Shown here one piece after another: positions 41,057 to 51,359 of a DNA stretch of 64,000 nucleotides (positions are counted from its first letter, which is position 1; the number at the start of each line of letters is the position of its first letter). Under the pieces are notes generated by a model. That model was not told the DNA's origin, did not search any database, and saw only the letters and a program-made list of their open reading frames with translations. The DNA is taken from positions 1 to 64,000 of IMG/VR virus record IMGVR_UViG_3300042390_000257, one strand, 5' to 3'. The translations under genes and the position numbers were made by a program. This DNA comes from a virus.

Positions 41057-43338
41057 GGTTGTCCTACTCCTGTGTATCCGGGGATTCGGTTAAACCTCAG
41101 GTTAGCAAGAGCCGTGGTGTATTCAGTTGCTGGGACAACATTATCAATTACTTGTTTAACATTATTCACAGAGCGGTTGTAGTCGGATGTGTAATATGAA
41201 AAACTTGTATGTGCGGTAGCCCCACCCCACCGATAGTCAGCATTAGAGTTAATTGCACCAACGCCACCATCAGAACCACCAAGCCAGCCACCATTCTCGG
41301 AGTTACCATCAAAGTACTCACCAGGTGCATATGGTTCAAACAGTGGTCTTGTAACTTTCATTGGAACACCAGTAGTGGCTGTCGCCCAAACATGGATTGC
41401 GTATCTGTATGAGTTTAATGGGTACCAAGGTTCCGCAAAAGGTAACTCTAATTTCCAGTATTTTCTGAATCCATTTGTCAATGTGTCTTTGCGGTAAACC
41501 AGCGTTGATTGAGCGACAGTAACTGTGCCGTCATCATTTTGTAATGTTACCTTATAAACATTATCGTTAATATCATCAATGGAAAAATAGTAGTTAATTC
41601 CACGCAATACTGGGGTGTAATTATAAGTAGTGCCATCATTTGTAATATTTGTTGTCAAGGTAACCGAAGCGGCTGTAGATGGAGTAAGTGTTAGCACTCT
41701 GTTAGTAACATCAACCGTGTTAGTTCCTGTTGATGTGTACGCTCTCCAATATTTGCTGGCAACAGTTGCTGAAGCAGCAGATGTACTTATTCCACCCGTA
41801 AACTGAGGGTCTCGCACAAGATTAAGTTTTTGAGATTCAACATCAATATTATAAGGATAGTTATTTAGTGTATTAATACTATTTGGAATAATAAAGACAG
41901 ACTCGCTATTTGCATCCATAGCAACCCACATGTGTAAGTACATATCAGTTGTACTAAGAGTTCCATTTCCAGGTGTTCCCAAATAGACAGGTTGTTCATA
42001 CACACTGGTTGACCCATCTGTCTGCGTCGGAATAAAACTAGTAGCAGATGATGCAGTTCCAGTACTAGTAGTGAATGCCACTACTGACGCCGCTTGGACA
42101 GTTGTTGATAACGCCCAACCAAGAACACTTGCACCAGTAGCCGTTCCGTATGTAGCACCAAAGTCTAAGTACATATTGCTTGCTTGACTAACATTTTGAA
42201 CTTTAGTTTTCAGGCATGCAACTTGCATACCAGTTCCTGATGAATAAGTAACCTGTAAGGCAGTCGTAGGGGTGACAATATTCTTACCCGTAAAAACACT
42301 TGCCGCAGTTAATGCAATTGTTGGCGTACCAGTTGTATCATGTTGTAAGAGCCACTGACCAGTAGCAGGGGCGCTACTACCATTAGTAGTAACCGCCACA
42401 CTACTCATTGCCTTTTGTGTAGCACTAAATAAGTTACTTCTATTAAAAGTAATAGTAGAGTTACACCCTGATACTGCTGTTATGTATTCCTGGACTCCGG
42501 TTGGTAGTCCTTCGTTTTGAGTTAAGTAACCATAGTCGGTCAACACATTTCTTAGATTAGCGGCACCTAGGGATTCAATATCTAATGGAAGACCAACCTC
42601 TAATGCCAAGTTCTTAAGCATGTCACTGTTTGCCACATATGGGTCTTTTTGTTGCATGACATAGTCAACAGTTGTCCGCAGTACATCAATATCCCAACCA
42701 AACACATCTAGCATTCTATATAACGGACCAGACATAGCAATATCGGGGCGCTCTGGGAAACTCCCTATTGGGTTGGTTATACCAATTTGCTCATCCTGTA
42801 GTCGGTAATGAAGAGGGATACGCCTATATAACATGTTAGTTGAACCATAATTAAACGGCACAAGTTCTTCAGTAGAGCCAAGTTTTTCGTACCATGAACG
42901 GCTATTTGTAGATGAGTACTTTACAAATAGGCTGTAGTAGGCCCATGCACCACTAGTTAACCCCTGGTGAGGTAATTTAGAAATTGAGTTACTGGCTGTA
43001 ATCGTCTCAAGGACTTGCCCATCAGCCAGTGTTTGTGGTGGTCCAAATGGTGAATAACACAATGCTAAAGATACTGCTTGCGGAGTTTCACTAAGACTAG
43101 ACGGATCAACAAGTGTGGTTGTGATCGCCCAAGACAGTTGAACAGTGTCATAATCAGTAGCAACTGCCGAAAGGAATGAAGAACTTGCCGGAGTTGTAGG
43201 TGGAATTGTATACCCATCAGACTTTAAAGCGGATGAGTTGTCAACACCGATGTTTGCAGAACCTGCTTGGAGGAATGAACCAGTAGTTGATGCATTTGTT
43301 CCAACGGTACTTTTAAATGTAAAGGATATACGAGCCAT
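41053..43338 (-). CDS. P2 gpI-like tail protein with long C-terminal fibre-like region
   Basis: 761 aa. Residues 60-330 show the gpI type: LYRRIPLHYRLQDEQ, PLYRMLDVFGWDIDVLRTTVDYV, DPYVANSDMLKNLALEVGLPL. After about 340 the sequence turns into Ser/Thr-rich beta repeats with a carbohydrate-binding-like section (RYAIHVWATATTGVPM), suggesting a fibre or cell-binding part. Joins fibres to the baseplate. Follows baseplate J directly. Confidence 0.75.
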   Translation of the reverse strand: MARISFTFKSTVGTNASTTGSFLQAGSANIGVDNSSALKSDGYTIPPTTPASSSFLSAVATDYDTVQLSWAITTTLVDPSSLSETPQAVSLALCYSPFGPPQTLADGQVLETITASNSISKLPHQGLTSGAWAYYSLFVKYSSTNSRSWYEKLGSTEELVPFNYGSTNMLYRRIPLHYRLQDEQIGITNPIGSFPERPDIAMSGPLYRMLDVFGWDIDVLRTTVDYVMQQKDPYVANSDMLKNLALEVGLPLDIESLGAANLRNVLTDYGYLTQNEGLPTGVQEYITAVSGCNSTITFNRSNLFSATQKAMSSVAVTTNGSSAPATGQWLLQHDTTGTPTIALTAASVFTGKNIVTPTTALQVTYSSGTGMQVACLKTKVQNVSQASNMYLDFGATYGTATGASVLGWALSTTVQAASVVAFTTSTGTASSATSFIPTQTDGSTSVYEQPVYLGTPGNGTLSTTDMYLHMWVAMDANSESVFIIPNSINTLNNYPYNIDVESQKLNLVRDPQFTGGISTSAASATVASKYWRAYTSTGTNTVDVTNRVLTLTPSTAASVTLTTNITNDGTTYNYTPVLRGINYYFSIDDINDNVYKVTLQNDDGTVTVAQSTLVYRKDTLTNGFRKYWKLELPFAEPWYPLNSYRYAIHVWATATTGVPMKVTRPLFEPYAPGEYFDGNSENGGWLGGSDGGVGAINSNADYRWGGATAHTSFSYYTSDYNRSVNNVKQVIDNVVPATEYTTALANLRFNRIPGYTGVGQP

Positions 43339-44831
43339 TAGACTGCCGAGACACCGCCATAAGTATTGACAATGTTGACGGAACCTTTCTTTAATAGTCT
43401 GTCGGAAGCAATTGTAAGTTTTCCACTACTAGCAATTGAGTTAGCATCTGAAGGGTTAAACCCTGTTACAACAATATAGTCAACTCCACTAACTGCTGTA
43501 GCAACCCTGTACACATCACCTATTGTAATAGTTTGACCATCAAATGTTACATTGTCAAAAGCAAACAATGTATCAATAGCAGTCCGAACATCAGCAGAAA
43601 CAACTGACTGCACATAGTTAGATTTAACATATAAATCTAGATATATGTAAAGTTTGGTGAAAGTTATGGTACTTGGGACATTCACTAATGTAATTCCGAG
43701 CATTGCATTATCTAGGAGTTCACGAGATACTCGCTCACGCAAATCAGTTGGAATAGATACAGAAGCCGCTCCATCAGTTAGATAAGTTGCCTGAGGACCA
43801 ATAACCGTAGCCGTAACCGAAGCACCAGTTGATGCTGATCCTAAATAACTAACGGTTGCCTTAGATACACCCTGAGTTGTAAGTGCTAAATCTCCGAAGT
43901 CGGATAAAGACACAGCGCCATTACGCGTTCTAATCACACTAGGGATGGATCGTTTAATTGAGTCAATACTTTCAATATCAGAACCACCAGCGGCGGCAGA
44001 GGTATTTCCAATAACAGATATTCCAGTAATACCTCCACTAACAAATTTAGTGATGGTACCAGCAGCCACATTACCAGCAGACCCAGATGTTTGAATATAA
44101 GTGCATGTAATAGATGATTTAGTTGTAGGTATTCTTCCGTTAATACCATTTCCAAAAACAATTTGTGTAACTCCTGTGGGAGTTACATACACCGTGAATA
44201 CGGAGTCATTTGGTCCGTATTTAGTAAGATTGTTTACACGGGTCCATTCAACCACTTCACCAAAAACTCCTTCACTCACATAAACTCTGATCGTGCTTAC
44301 TGCGACGCTAGTTCGGTACAGCCTAAAGCGTTGTCCGGCAGTTCCATCACTAATACTGCTCGTTGAGTCAGATTCTGAAGTAACGGCTTCTGCCGTATAC
44401 TTCTTACCCTGAATAACGCTTAAAGTTGATGTTGCTAAAGACAATACTGAGTTTTCAGAGACACTGAGGAATTGTTGCCCATCAGTTGATATAAAGGCTG
44501 TATCAACAGGAATTACAATGGTAGATGCTGAGGTATTTTGTACACTTACTAATGCGGTGGCGGCTTTAATATAGTTTGGAACATACCCATATAGGTTTGC
44601 CAATGCCACAACGCTACTTCTTTGAGTAGCGGTACCAAGAAATGCTTCAGTAGAGGCACGATCAATGTAGTAATGCATAATATCGGCGCTGTATGCCCAC
44701 AAATCAATCAGAGTAGACATAAAATCCGACGAGTCACTACCCGCCCATTCAGGTAATGAACTGGACGCTCTAGTTGTAAGGTTAGTGCGAATAGAGTTAT
44801 AGTCTCTAGCGGTGTTGTCAAAGTTAGCCAT
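43338..44831 (-). CDS. baseplate J-like protein
   Basis: 497 aa. DLWAYSADIMHYYIDRASTEAFLGTATQR and TVYVTPTGVTQIVFGNGINGRIP, then AGNVAAGTI, are the marks of P2 gpJ/T4 gp6 wedge proteins. Forms the baseplate wedge with gp25 and gpI, which flank it (one- and eight-base overlaps). Confidence 0.85.
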   Translation of the reverse strand: MANFDNTARDYNSIRTNLTTRASSSLPEWAGSDSSDFMSTLIDLWAYSADIMHYYIDRASTEAFLGTATQRSSVVALANLYGYVPNYIKAATALVSVQNTSASTIVIPVDTAFISTDGQQFLSVSENSVLSLATSTLSVIQGKKYTAEAVTSESDSTSSISDGTAGQRFRLYRTSVAVSTIRVYVSEGVFGEVVEWTRVNNLTKYGPNDSVFTVYVTPTGVTQIVFGNGINGRIPTTKSSITCTYIQTSGSAGNVAAGTITKFVSGGITGISVIGNTSAAAGGSDIESIDSIKRSIPSVIRTRNGAVSLSDFGDLALTTQGVSKATVSYLGSASTGASVTATVIGPQATYLTDGAASVSIPTDLRERVSRELLDNAMLGITLVNVPSTITFTKLYIYLDLYVKSNYVQSVVSADVRTAIDTLFAFDNVTFDGQTITIGDVYRVATAVSGVDYIVVTGFNPSDANSIASSGKLTIASDRLLKKGSVNIVNTYGGVSAV

Positions 44832-45222
44832 ACATGTCCTCGTTTAAGATGTCACTAACATTAAGTGTAACACTTGATATTTGTGATGTGGGTATCTGGT
44901 AAGTAACAGTAATATTTACTGCCGTGGGTTCACTCAGTTGCTTTGAGTCACCTGAAGATATTTGTATATCATGAATAATTACACCACTGACATCTTCAGT
45001 CATTGCCAGTAATGCTTCCTGCTTAAAGTCCGCCCATATCAGTGGGTCAATAGTTGTATAGAGCATGCCATACGCACCCATACCATACTGAGGGCGCATA
45101 ACGCGCTCACCCCTAGACACAGCAAGAACATCAACAATCTTCTGTTTAATAATTGTATCAAAATCAGTAGTTGTTGCTATTTTTCCATTATTAAATTGTA
45201 GTGGTAGGTATATTGCTCTCAT
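44824..45222 (-). CDS. gp25-like baseplate wedge protein
   Basis: 132 aa. FDTIIKQKIVDVLAVSRGERVMRPQYGMG is the gp25/gpW core (residues 21-49), including the conserved ERVMRPxyG. Couples sheath to baseplate. Usual length. Starts at the stop of the tiny membrane gene. Confidence 0.85.
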   Translation of the reverse strand: MRAIYLPLQFNNGKIATTTDFDTIIKQKIVDVLAVSRGERVMRPQYGMGAYGMLYTTIDPLIWADFKQEALLAMTEDVSGVIIHDIQISSGDSKQLSEPTAVNITVTYQIPTSQISSVTLNVSDILNEDMYG

Positions 45223-45341
45223 TACTCATCACCACTTACACTTTTGTAAAGATTGTACATACAAAACATTATATAGAAAGAACCAAAACTGATGCTGGTA
45301 AGAGTTACCATTAACAGTTTAAAAGATTGTTTTTTAAACAT
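45222..45341 (-). CDS. tiny membrane protein in the baseplate operon
   Basis: 39 aa: MFKKQSFKLL then one hydrophobic helix to about residue 33 and a short polar end. The start overlaps the hub-protein stop and the stop overlaps the gp25 start. No ribosome site of its own, so translation would be coupled. Could be a holin-like or spanin-like peptide. Confidence 0.45.
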   Translation of the reverse strand: MFKKQSFKLLMVTLTSISFGSFYIMFCMYNLYKSVSGDE

Positions 45342-46497
45342 AATAATCTACCATTTCTACTGAGGATGTCCATGCTTCCTGCGTAAATACTGGACTAGGT
45401 GGTTCAGGGGGAGTAGACATTGCTTGGAATATTGGGTATTCATCATTTGTATCTTTTTTAGATACAAGGACATGCGTAAAGAACTCACTACGAGTAAGCG
45501 TATGTTTAACATCCTTAACATACCAAAGACCATCAAAACTTGATTCAAAGTTAGTAATGTTAACCAGCCCACCTGGAAGAACACCTGCCGTACCAGTTAA
45601 TGCCAAATCAGCATTAAGAATATTAATTCCTCTGTTATTGGCAGAAACCAAAGTCTCAGCCATAGCAACAGAAGTAGCGTTAACGCTTACATTATCAACA
45701 ATATTAAAATCAATTTGTTTTCCAAATCCAGTTGTTTCATTAAAGTCATTTGATGTATAGGTAAGTCCTTGGTTATCAAGGGCAGTTACTGAAACACTGT
45801 GGTTGGTTTTGGGTCTAACGGAATCTCCAAAGACACCCTTCATAGACAAGATAATTGCTGGGGATGTACTGGTGTCGCCATTACGGGCTTTAATATTCTT
45901 AAGTTCATGGTAGGAGGTTTGACGACCAAGTGAGCGCATGGGATTCCAAACATGAAGGTGTGTACCATGGAGTGATACACATAACCCATACATACCAGCA
46001 ACTTTATTTAAGAACTCCCAATCCGATTCCTCTGATTGGACAATGCGCGGATATTCAAACCCCTCAGAGATAGTAGAAACACTAAATTTATACTTATCAG
46101 CCAATTCAGTGGCGACTTTCTGTATAGAACAGTTTTCCCATAACTTAGTTTTCTTAGAGCGCATACCGTAAGATGCGCCGATACATAGCACTTCAACCAA
46201 TTGGAACGGGCTTCCGTTCACTGTTCCTTCGTAGTTTTTAAATGATGGTTCTATGGATGCAATGTAGCCACAGAACTCATGAAAGTTAATACCAAATCCC
46301 CAATAGCAATATACTGGTTTATTTATGTAATCAGTTATTAACTGTGATGGGATACCCGCTACTTTTATTTTTAAGAGGTCGTGCTTATTCTCACATAGGT
46401 CAAGTTCTACTTGAACAATTGACATTGTACGAGTAGGTACATCGTTTATAACAATGTCAACCTTTGGTGAGATTGGGCTTGATGACTTAAAGATCAT
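45334..46497 (-). CDS. gpD-like baseplate hub protein
   Basis: 387 aa. Late-control-D type pattern: SIQKVATELADKYKFS, YPRIVQSEESDWEFLNKVAGMYGL with the conserved SxxxFLxxLA-like block, and LPGGLVNITNFESSFDGLWYVKDVKHTLTRS-type C-terminus. Trimeric hub at the tube end. Overlaps the LysM gene by 4 bases. Confidence 0.8.
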   Translation of the reverse strand: MIFKSSSPISPKVDIVINDVPTRTMSIVQVELDLCENKHDLLKIKVAGIPSQLITDYINKPVYCYWGFGINFHEFCGYIASIEPSFKNYEGTVNGSPFQLVEVLCIGASYGMRSKKTKLWENCSIQKVATELADKYKFSVSTISEGFEYPRIVQSEESDWEFLNKVAGMYGLCVSLHGTHLHVWNPMRSLGRQTSYHELKNIKARNGDTSTSPAIILSMKGVFGDSVRPKTNHSVSVTALDNQGLTYTSNDFNETTGFGKQIDFNIVDNVSVNATSVAMAETLVSANNRGINILNADLALTGTAGVLPGGLVNITNFESSFDGLWYVKDVKHTLTRSEFFTHVLVSKKDTNDEYPIFQAMSTPPEPPSPVFTQEAWTSSVEMVDYYV

Positions 46498-46754
46498 TGA
46501 ACAGGAATCCGTAAGACTGTCCCTATGGGAATTTCATCAGGGAATGGAACATGAGGGTTAAGGTCAGCAATTTCCCAGTAACGCTCAGGATCATTTAATA
46601 CACGAGAAGCAATTAAATCAAAACTGTCACCAGTTTTAGTTGTATATGTATAATATTTAGAACCAGACTTATACTTTCTTAAAGATATGTAAGTACCAGT
46701 ACTGTCAGCAGTTGGTTGCTTATAATAGCGAGAAAGTGATTGTATAAATGACAT
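46494..46754 (-). CDS. LysM-like baseplate protein (gpX type)
   Basis: 86 aa. YTYTTKTGDSFDLIASRVLNDPERYWEIADLNPHVPFPDEIPIGTVLRIP is a LysM-like fold (residues 35-85) as in P2 gpX/T4 gp53 proteins that hold the hub. Stands between the hub and the 611-residue tail protein. Confidence 0.8.
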   Translation of the reverse strand: MSFIQSLSRYYKQPTADSTGTYISLRKYKSGSKYYTYTTKTGDSFDLIASRVLNDPERYWEIADLNPHVPFPDEIPIGTVLRIPVQ

Positions 46755-46756
46755 AA

Positions 46757-48592
46757 TTAACCCTTTGGAACATCTTTATCTGTAATTTGGATTTCCTGTG
46801 CAAAACCATCAACTCCTAATTTTGATTTAAATGTTTTCTTAATCTCAAAAGTTAGGCTACTTGGTGCATCTACATTTGCTTTAGATTTAATTTCGGCCTC
46901 TACTCTTAATATGACATCTACTACTACATAATAGGAATCTTTATCTAAACTATATGTTGAGGGTAAGTATGCTCGCTCAGCGTCAGCCTGTGTCCTACCA
47001 ATTGCTTTTGCCTGCTCAAGAACTTTATTTATAGGAGTATCTACAGTCTTATCTGAAGTCTTAGAATTGTTACTTCCGTCATTTGAACCAGCACCACCAC
47101 CGTACGCATGCCATTTTCTCCAAGAATCATGATCAGTAGATGTTACCGTTGGCGGTATTACTTCTAGTAATAAAACATCTCGTGACAAACCTAGTTGGAA
47201 ACTGCCCCATGCAGGGAATCCTTCAGCAATTCCAGTTAAGGCTCTTCCGGGACCTGGCTCCGTATTAGTTATTGTTTTTGCTCCCTGTATTCCCTCAGCA
47301 TCATTAAGGTATTTTCGCCACACCCGCACTGCTGGTGTGTGGCTAATTTTAATAGAATATTTACCTTCAACAAAAGTTCTATCAATAGTACTACTAGTAC
47401 CCTCAGGGTTTGTATCATCCATAAACCCAAATCTACACAATACTTTTTCAAAACCCAAAACATCGTCAAGGTCCGAAGTATCACCACGACCATCCCATGT
47501 CGTAGCATTATCGTCGTTGTTGTCACCCGCAAGAACAAATTGGTACTTAGGCAATCCAATTAAGAGATTACGGAGAAGGTCATATTCTGCTGGGTTACCA
47601 ACAGTTGGTTGGGGGATAGCAGTTCCATCTTTGTTGGGGTTCTCAATAGCCCCCTTTAGTGAATCAGTTAGGTATGTTTTTTCTTTGGCAAAACCAATGT
47701 ATTTAGCCTCAACAGTGATGTTAATAGCGCACACCGTTGGAACCATATTCCCACTAAATTTAGAAAACAGGACATTTGAACCCTGAATGAACCCATCAAT
47801 CATAAACATTGATGAGAACACAATACGAACAGGAGTACTAATTAAGAAGGCGCTGTTGCCGAACTGGATGTTATTAAGAGCACTAGTCATTTCTTCGGCG
47901 CTTTTGTAGTTCCCAGCGGCTCCAGAAACTGATCCTCCAGCAGATGTTTCCGAGGTATCCCACGATGAACTAATACTCTGTAGTTTTGCTAATGCTGCAA
48001 TTGTTTTTTGAGTAATACCTTGACCAATAATATTATCTAGTACTTGAATGTCGGATAAGACGCCATATTTACCAGGGTTTTGCTCAATTGTAGGACTGTA
48101 CGGGGGAGTAACTACACCTTGGCTTTGGTCCTGTGCCCCAGGAAGACCAACTAATAATTCTTCACCAAAAGTTGGAGGCGCAATAAAGTTACTTTGAGCA
48201 TTAACTTCTGCCTCGCGGTTTAGAAAAACATCAAATGAGAATGTGGCATTACCTGGTGTTGCTACTGAGAACTGACCCGGGTCTTGAAGCAATGGGTTCA
48301 TTAACCCTCCAGACACAGCAACTGCTCGTTGAATCTGTTGAGGATTAAACTGAAAGAAGAAACGCGAGTTACCTAATACCCCAGCAACATCTTCACTAAA
48401 ACTACCAAGTAATGACCGCATAAAACCGCGTTGAATAATTTGTGCATTTCCGCCACCAAGATCGCGTCGGTATGGTCCTGGGTATTTAAACTCAGGGTTA
48501 TCTTCTTGAGTTCGCGTTAATGAAACGCTACCTGGACCTGCAACACCCGTTGGCAAACCAGACCATTGTTGTGATACATACTGACTAGTCAT
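46757..48592 (-). CDS. tail/baseplate protein with CIS-tube-like motif
   Basis: 611 aa. RFFFQFNPQQIQRAVAVSGGL (about residues 76-96) is the FNPxxI opening of contractile-injection-system tube or adaptor proteins; further on LISTPVRIVFSSMFMIDGFIQGS and a C-terminal beta part. Likely links tube, hub and tape measure. Ends one base from the tape-measure stop. Confidence 0.65.
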   Translation of the reverse strand: MTSQYVSQQWSGLPTGVAGPGSVSLTRTQEDNPEFKYPGPYRRDLGGGNAQIIQRGFMRSLLGSFSEDVAGVLGNSRFFFQFNPQQIQRAVAVSGGLMNPLLQDPGQFSVATPGNATFSFDVFLNREAEVNAQSNFIAPPTFGEELLVGLPGAQDQSQGVVTPPYSPTIEQNPGKYGVLSDIQVLDNIIGQGITQKTIAALAKLQSISSSWDTSETSAGGSVSGAAGNYKSAEEMTSALNNIQFGNSAFLISTPVRIVFSSMFMIDGFIQGSNVLFSKFSGNMVPTVCAINITVEAKYIGFAKEKTYLTDSLKGAIENPNKDGTAIPQPTVGNPAEYDLLRNLLIGLPKYQFVLAGDNNDDNATTWDGRGDTSDLDDVLGFEKVLCRFGFMDDTNPEGTSSTIDRTFVEGKYSIKISHTPAVRVWRKYLNDAEGIQGAKTITNTEPGPGRALTGIAEGFPAWGSFQLGLSRDVLLLEVIPPTVTSTDHDSWRKWHAYGGGAGSNDGSNNSKTSDKTVDTPINKVLEQAKAIGRTQADAERAYLPSTYSLDKDSYYVVVDVILRVEAEIKSKANVDAPSSLTFEIKKTFKSKLGVDGFAQEIQITDKDVPKG

Positions 48593-51357
48593 TACGCCAT
48601 CCTCAGTTCTTTAATGCGTATTTCTCTTTCTAAGATCATGGTAACTTCTCGTGCTATGACTTCAGCATCAACATAACTATTACCACTGCTATTAACATTA
48701 ATAACAGGTGCAATATTAAAAGTTGATCCACTTTTAAAAGTAGAAATACTTGCACCGCTACCACGAGCCGACGAACGCATGTCAGGGTCGCCAGTGTCCT
48801 TAAACCCAGCATTTACTACTGCTTGTCGGGCGGCATCAGGATTAGTGCTATACATTGGGTCTTTGCCCTTATAAGAACCCCACGCATAAAAATCTGTACC
48901 ACCCGACATCTTGAAGGCGGCTCTCATATTTACTGCTGGGTCGTATAGTTCTTCGTTACTAGATATACCAAACTGAGTTCGGCGCGACGGGCCAAGGTTA
49001 TCTATCATGTTAATTTGCATGAGACCAAATGACAGGTCTTTTGTAGCGGCATTAGGGTTATATGACCCTGCATTCCATCTACTTTCACGATAAGCAATAG
49101 CAACGGCTTTAACTAAGTTCTCACCACGGAAGCCAGCATTATATGCGTAGCGCGCTACATCCTCACCAGTTAACTGCCCACCAGACTTACTAGGTGTAGT
49201 AGAAGTAGAAACACCACGCCGTTTCCGTGGGCTACCTGAACCACCACTTAAACCAGTAGAACCTGCTAAACCACCAGCGCGGAAAGCGGCTATAGAGTCA
49301 GACATACTCATCCCAGAGAGTGATGCAAGGGTAACTCCTGATGCTGTTGTACCAGTACCACTACTGTCATTACCATTTCCGCCATGTTCAGCGTTTAATG
49401 ATGGACCAGTACTTGCGGACATAGGCTCACCACCCCAAGGGCGCCCCTGCTTCTCATATTCATAACGACCGTTAGGGAGTTCTGCTGGCTGGACATGCCA
49501 AGGCTCGCCATTAACCCCACCAAAGTGCTTTAAACCAAAGCGAGCGGCATTCGCAGTAACCCAGTCAAGGTCACCAGTAAGGTCAGCCGCAAGACCAATT
49601 TCATGCATAGATTTTCCTGGGGGTGCGGCTGGAGCGCCACTTACATGTTCCCAGTACGAACCATCCCATACCCAGTTCTTTTTACCCTCAGAGTCCGTAG
49701 GACTGGATGTCTTACGGTAACGCGAGCGGAACATTGTTTCTTGTTCAAGTTTACTACGGTAACCTGTTCCTAAGCCAACTTTGCCACCAGATGCGGTAAT
49801 TAGTTGATCCACACGCTGTTGCATAGTGGGGTGCATTTTCCCTGTGACACCCGCTGTATTCGGGTCACCAGTTCTACCCCAAGTAGGTTTGGTTCTACCA
49901 GGACCAGGACCAGGGTCACCATCCAGGGCAGTTCCAATGGCCCCCATTCCTGAACCAACTCCTATCATTGCTGCTCCGACACCAGCACCTACACCAGTCC
50001 AACCAGTAGCAATTCCGACACCTAGTCCCACTGCAGACATGATTGGTCCAACGGTTTTTAAGATTCCACCAAGCATGGCGCGCTTAGGCTTAGTCTCAAT
50101 AGCCTTACCGACAATGTCTTTCATTCGTTCTTCAAGTTTTCCAAATGTCTTTTCAAGACTTTGTGTTGCCTTTTCAAGTTTGGCAAAACTCTCTTGTTGG
50201 GTCCCGTAGAAGTCTTCTTCACGATTAGTTTTAACGCGAGTTGTCTCTTCCATTTGGGTAGAGAAGTTGTCCTCAATACCAACCATTTTTCGTTGAGCCA
50301 CACTAGATGGGTCATACATACCCTTACCACCCTTGGCACCATACTGTTGGTTTGCCATGGCGTATTGGATAACTAGGTCTTGTGTAGCGGAATCAACACC
50401 CATGTCTGCTAATCGGGCGCGAGTGTTACTTCCTTGTTGAAGAGCACCTTCAATATTTTTAAGACCAGTCAACCCTGATGATCTTGCTAGGTTCTGAATC
50501 ATTTCAGTACCTGATCGTTGACCACCACCTGGTTTATAAATGCTCATACCAGTTGTCATAAACATACGGTTAGCAGTTTGTGCGCTACCCATGTTGGTAA
50601 GCATATTTGTTACGCCTTGTGCACCAAGACTATATCCTGAAAGGGCATTTAGACCTTCTACTGAAGAGGCATTACCAAGGGCGCTAATACCAGTAGACGC
50701 CTGCATTCCTAGTAGCGTGTTGATACCACCTTCACCAAGGCGATAGTTGGTTAGTGGTTGACGATAAGCATTACGAACCCCAGCATTACTCATACCAGTA
50801 ATTTGTTGATACATAACTGACATCTTGTCGGCTGATGATGAATACTCATAACCTCGCGCAATACGAGCGTCCAGGACACCCATACCAGCACCAACAACTT
50901 GACCAACACCTTGCGCTACTGCACCAAAAGCATTGGCGGCGGCAAGTGGCTTGCTACTAGCCATTGCTTCATATCGTGCCGCATTACCACCACCACCACC
51001 AGCGCCACCACGGTTTAATCCAGCACCGCTGAGCATCCTAGACATATACCCAGGCTTAGAGGTATCATCATCAGGAGAACCATTATTCATTGATGGGTTG
51101 TTACCACTGGCTAGTGAGTCTTTATGACCACGACCACGACCACCCATAACGCCTTTAACGGCGGCACCAGCCTTACTGGCGGCTTTACTCAGCCCTTCCA
51201 TACCAGCGGTAATACCACCTAGTACGCGCTTAAATTGCTCGGCTTCTTTTATGACTGTGCCAAAACCTGACTTACCAGTACCAACTACGGGCGTGGAAGA
51301 ATCACCAAGACTTCCACCACCCGAATTAGAACCCGATATATCAAAGGGGTCAGCCAT
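48592..51357 (-). CDS. tape measure / tail lysin with two peptidoglycan hydrolase domains
   Basis: 921 aa. N-terminal 400 residues are Gly/Ala-rich with helices (tape-measure style). Residues about 520-640 hold a VanY-type carboxypeptidase: SMHEIGLAAD (H585, D592) and EPWHVQ. About 750-850 is an SLT lysozyme-like domain with YRESRWN and SFGLMQIN. The C-terminus NSSGNSYVDAEVIAREVTMIL is typical of such tail proteins. Longest virion gene, right after the chaperone, hence the tape measure; the domains would cut the wall during DNA entry. Confidence 0.85.
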   Translation of the reverse strand: MADPFDISGSNSGGGSLGDSSTPVVGTGKSGFGTVIKEAEQFKRVLGGITAGMEGLSKAASKAGAAVKGVMGGRGRGHKDSLASGNNPSMNNGSPDDDTSKPGYMSRMLSGAGLNRGGAGGGGGNAARYEAMASSKPLAAANAFGAVAQGVGQVVGAGMGVLDARIARGYEYSSSADKMSVMYQQITGMSNAGVRNAYRQPLTNYRLGEGGINTLLGMQASTGISALGNASSVEGLNALSGYSLGAQGVTNMLTNMGSAQTANRMFMTTGMSIYKPGGGQRSGTEMIQNLARSSGLTGLKNIEGALQQGSNTRARLADMGVDSATQDLVIQYAMANQQYGAKGGKGMYDPSSVAQRKMVGIEDNFSTQMEETTRVKTNREEDFYGTQQESFAKLEKATQSLEKTFGKLEERMKDIVGKAIETKPKRAMLGGILKTVGPIMSAVGLGVGIATGWTGVGAGVGAAMIGVGSGMGAIGTALDGDPGPGPGRTKPTWGRTGDPNTAGVTGKMHPTMQQRVDQLITASGGKVGLGTGYRSKLEQETMFRSRYRKTSSPTDSEGKKNWVWDGSYWEHVSGAPAAPPGKSMHEIGLAADLTGDLDWVTANAARFGLKHFGGVNGEPWHVQPAELPNGRYEYEKQGRPWGGEPMSASTGPSLNAEHGGNGNDSSGTGTTASGVTLASLSGMSMSDSIAAFRAGGLAGSTGLSGGSGSPRKRRGVSTSTTPSKSGGQLTGEDVARYAYNAGFRGENLVKAVAIAYRESRWNAGSYNPNAATKDLSFGLMQINMIDNLGPSRRTQFGISSNEELYDPAVNMRAAFKMSGGTDFYAWGSYKGKDPMYSTNPDAARQAVVNAGFKDTGDPDMRSSARGSGASISTFKSGSTFNIAPVINVNSSGNSYVDAEVIAREVTMILEREIRIKELRMA

Positions 51358-51359
51358 TA

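Noticed and set aside
49826-51127. + strand open frames opposite the tape measure
   Set aside because: Pro/Ser/Ala-rich mirror images of the Gly-rich tape measure codons, with no ribosome sites.
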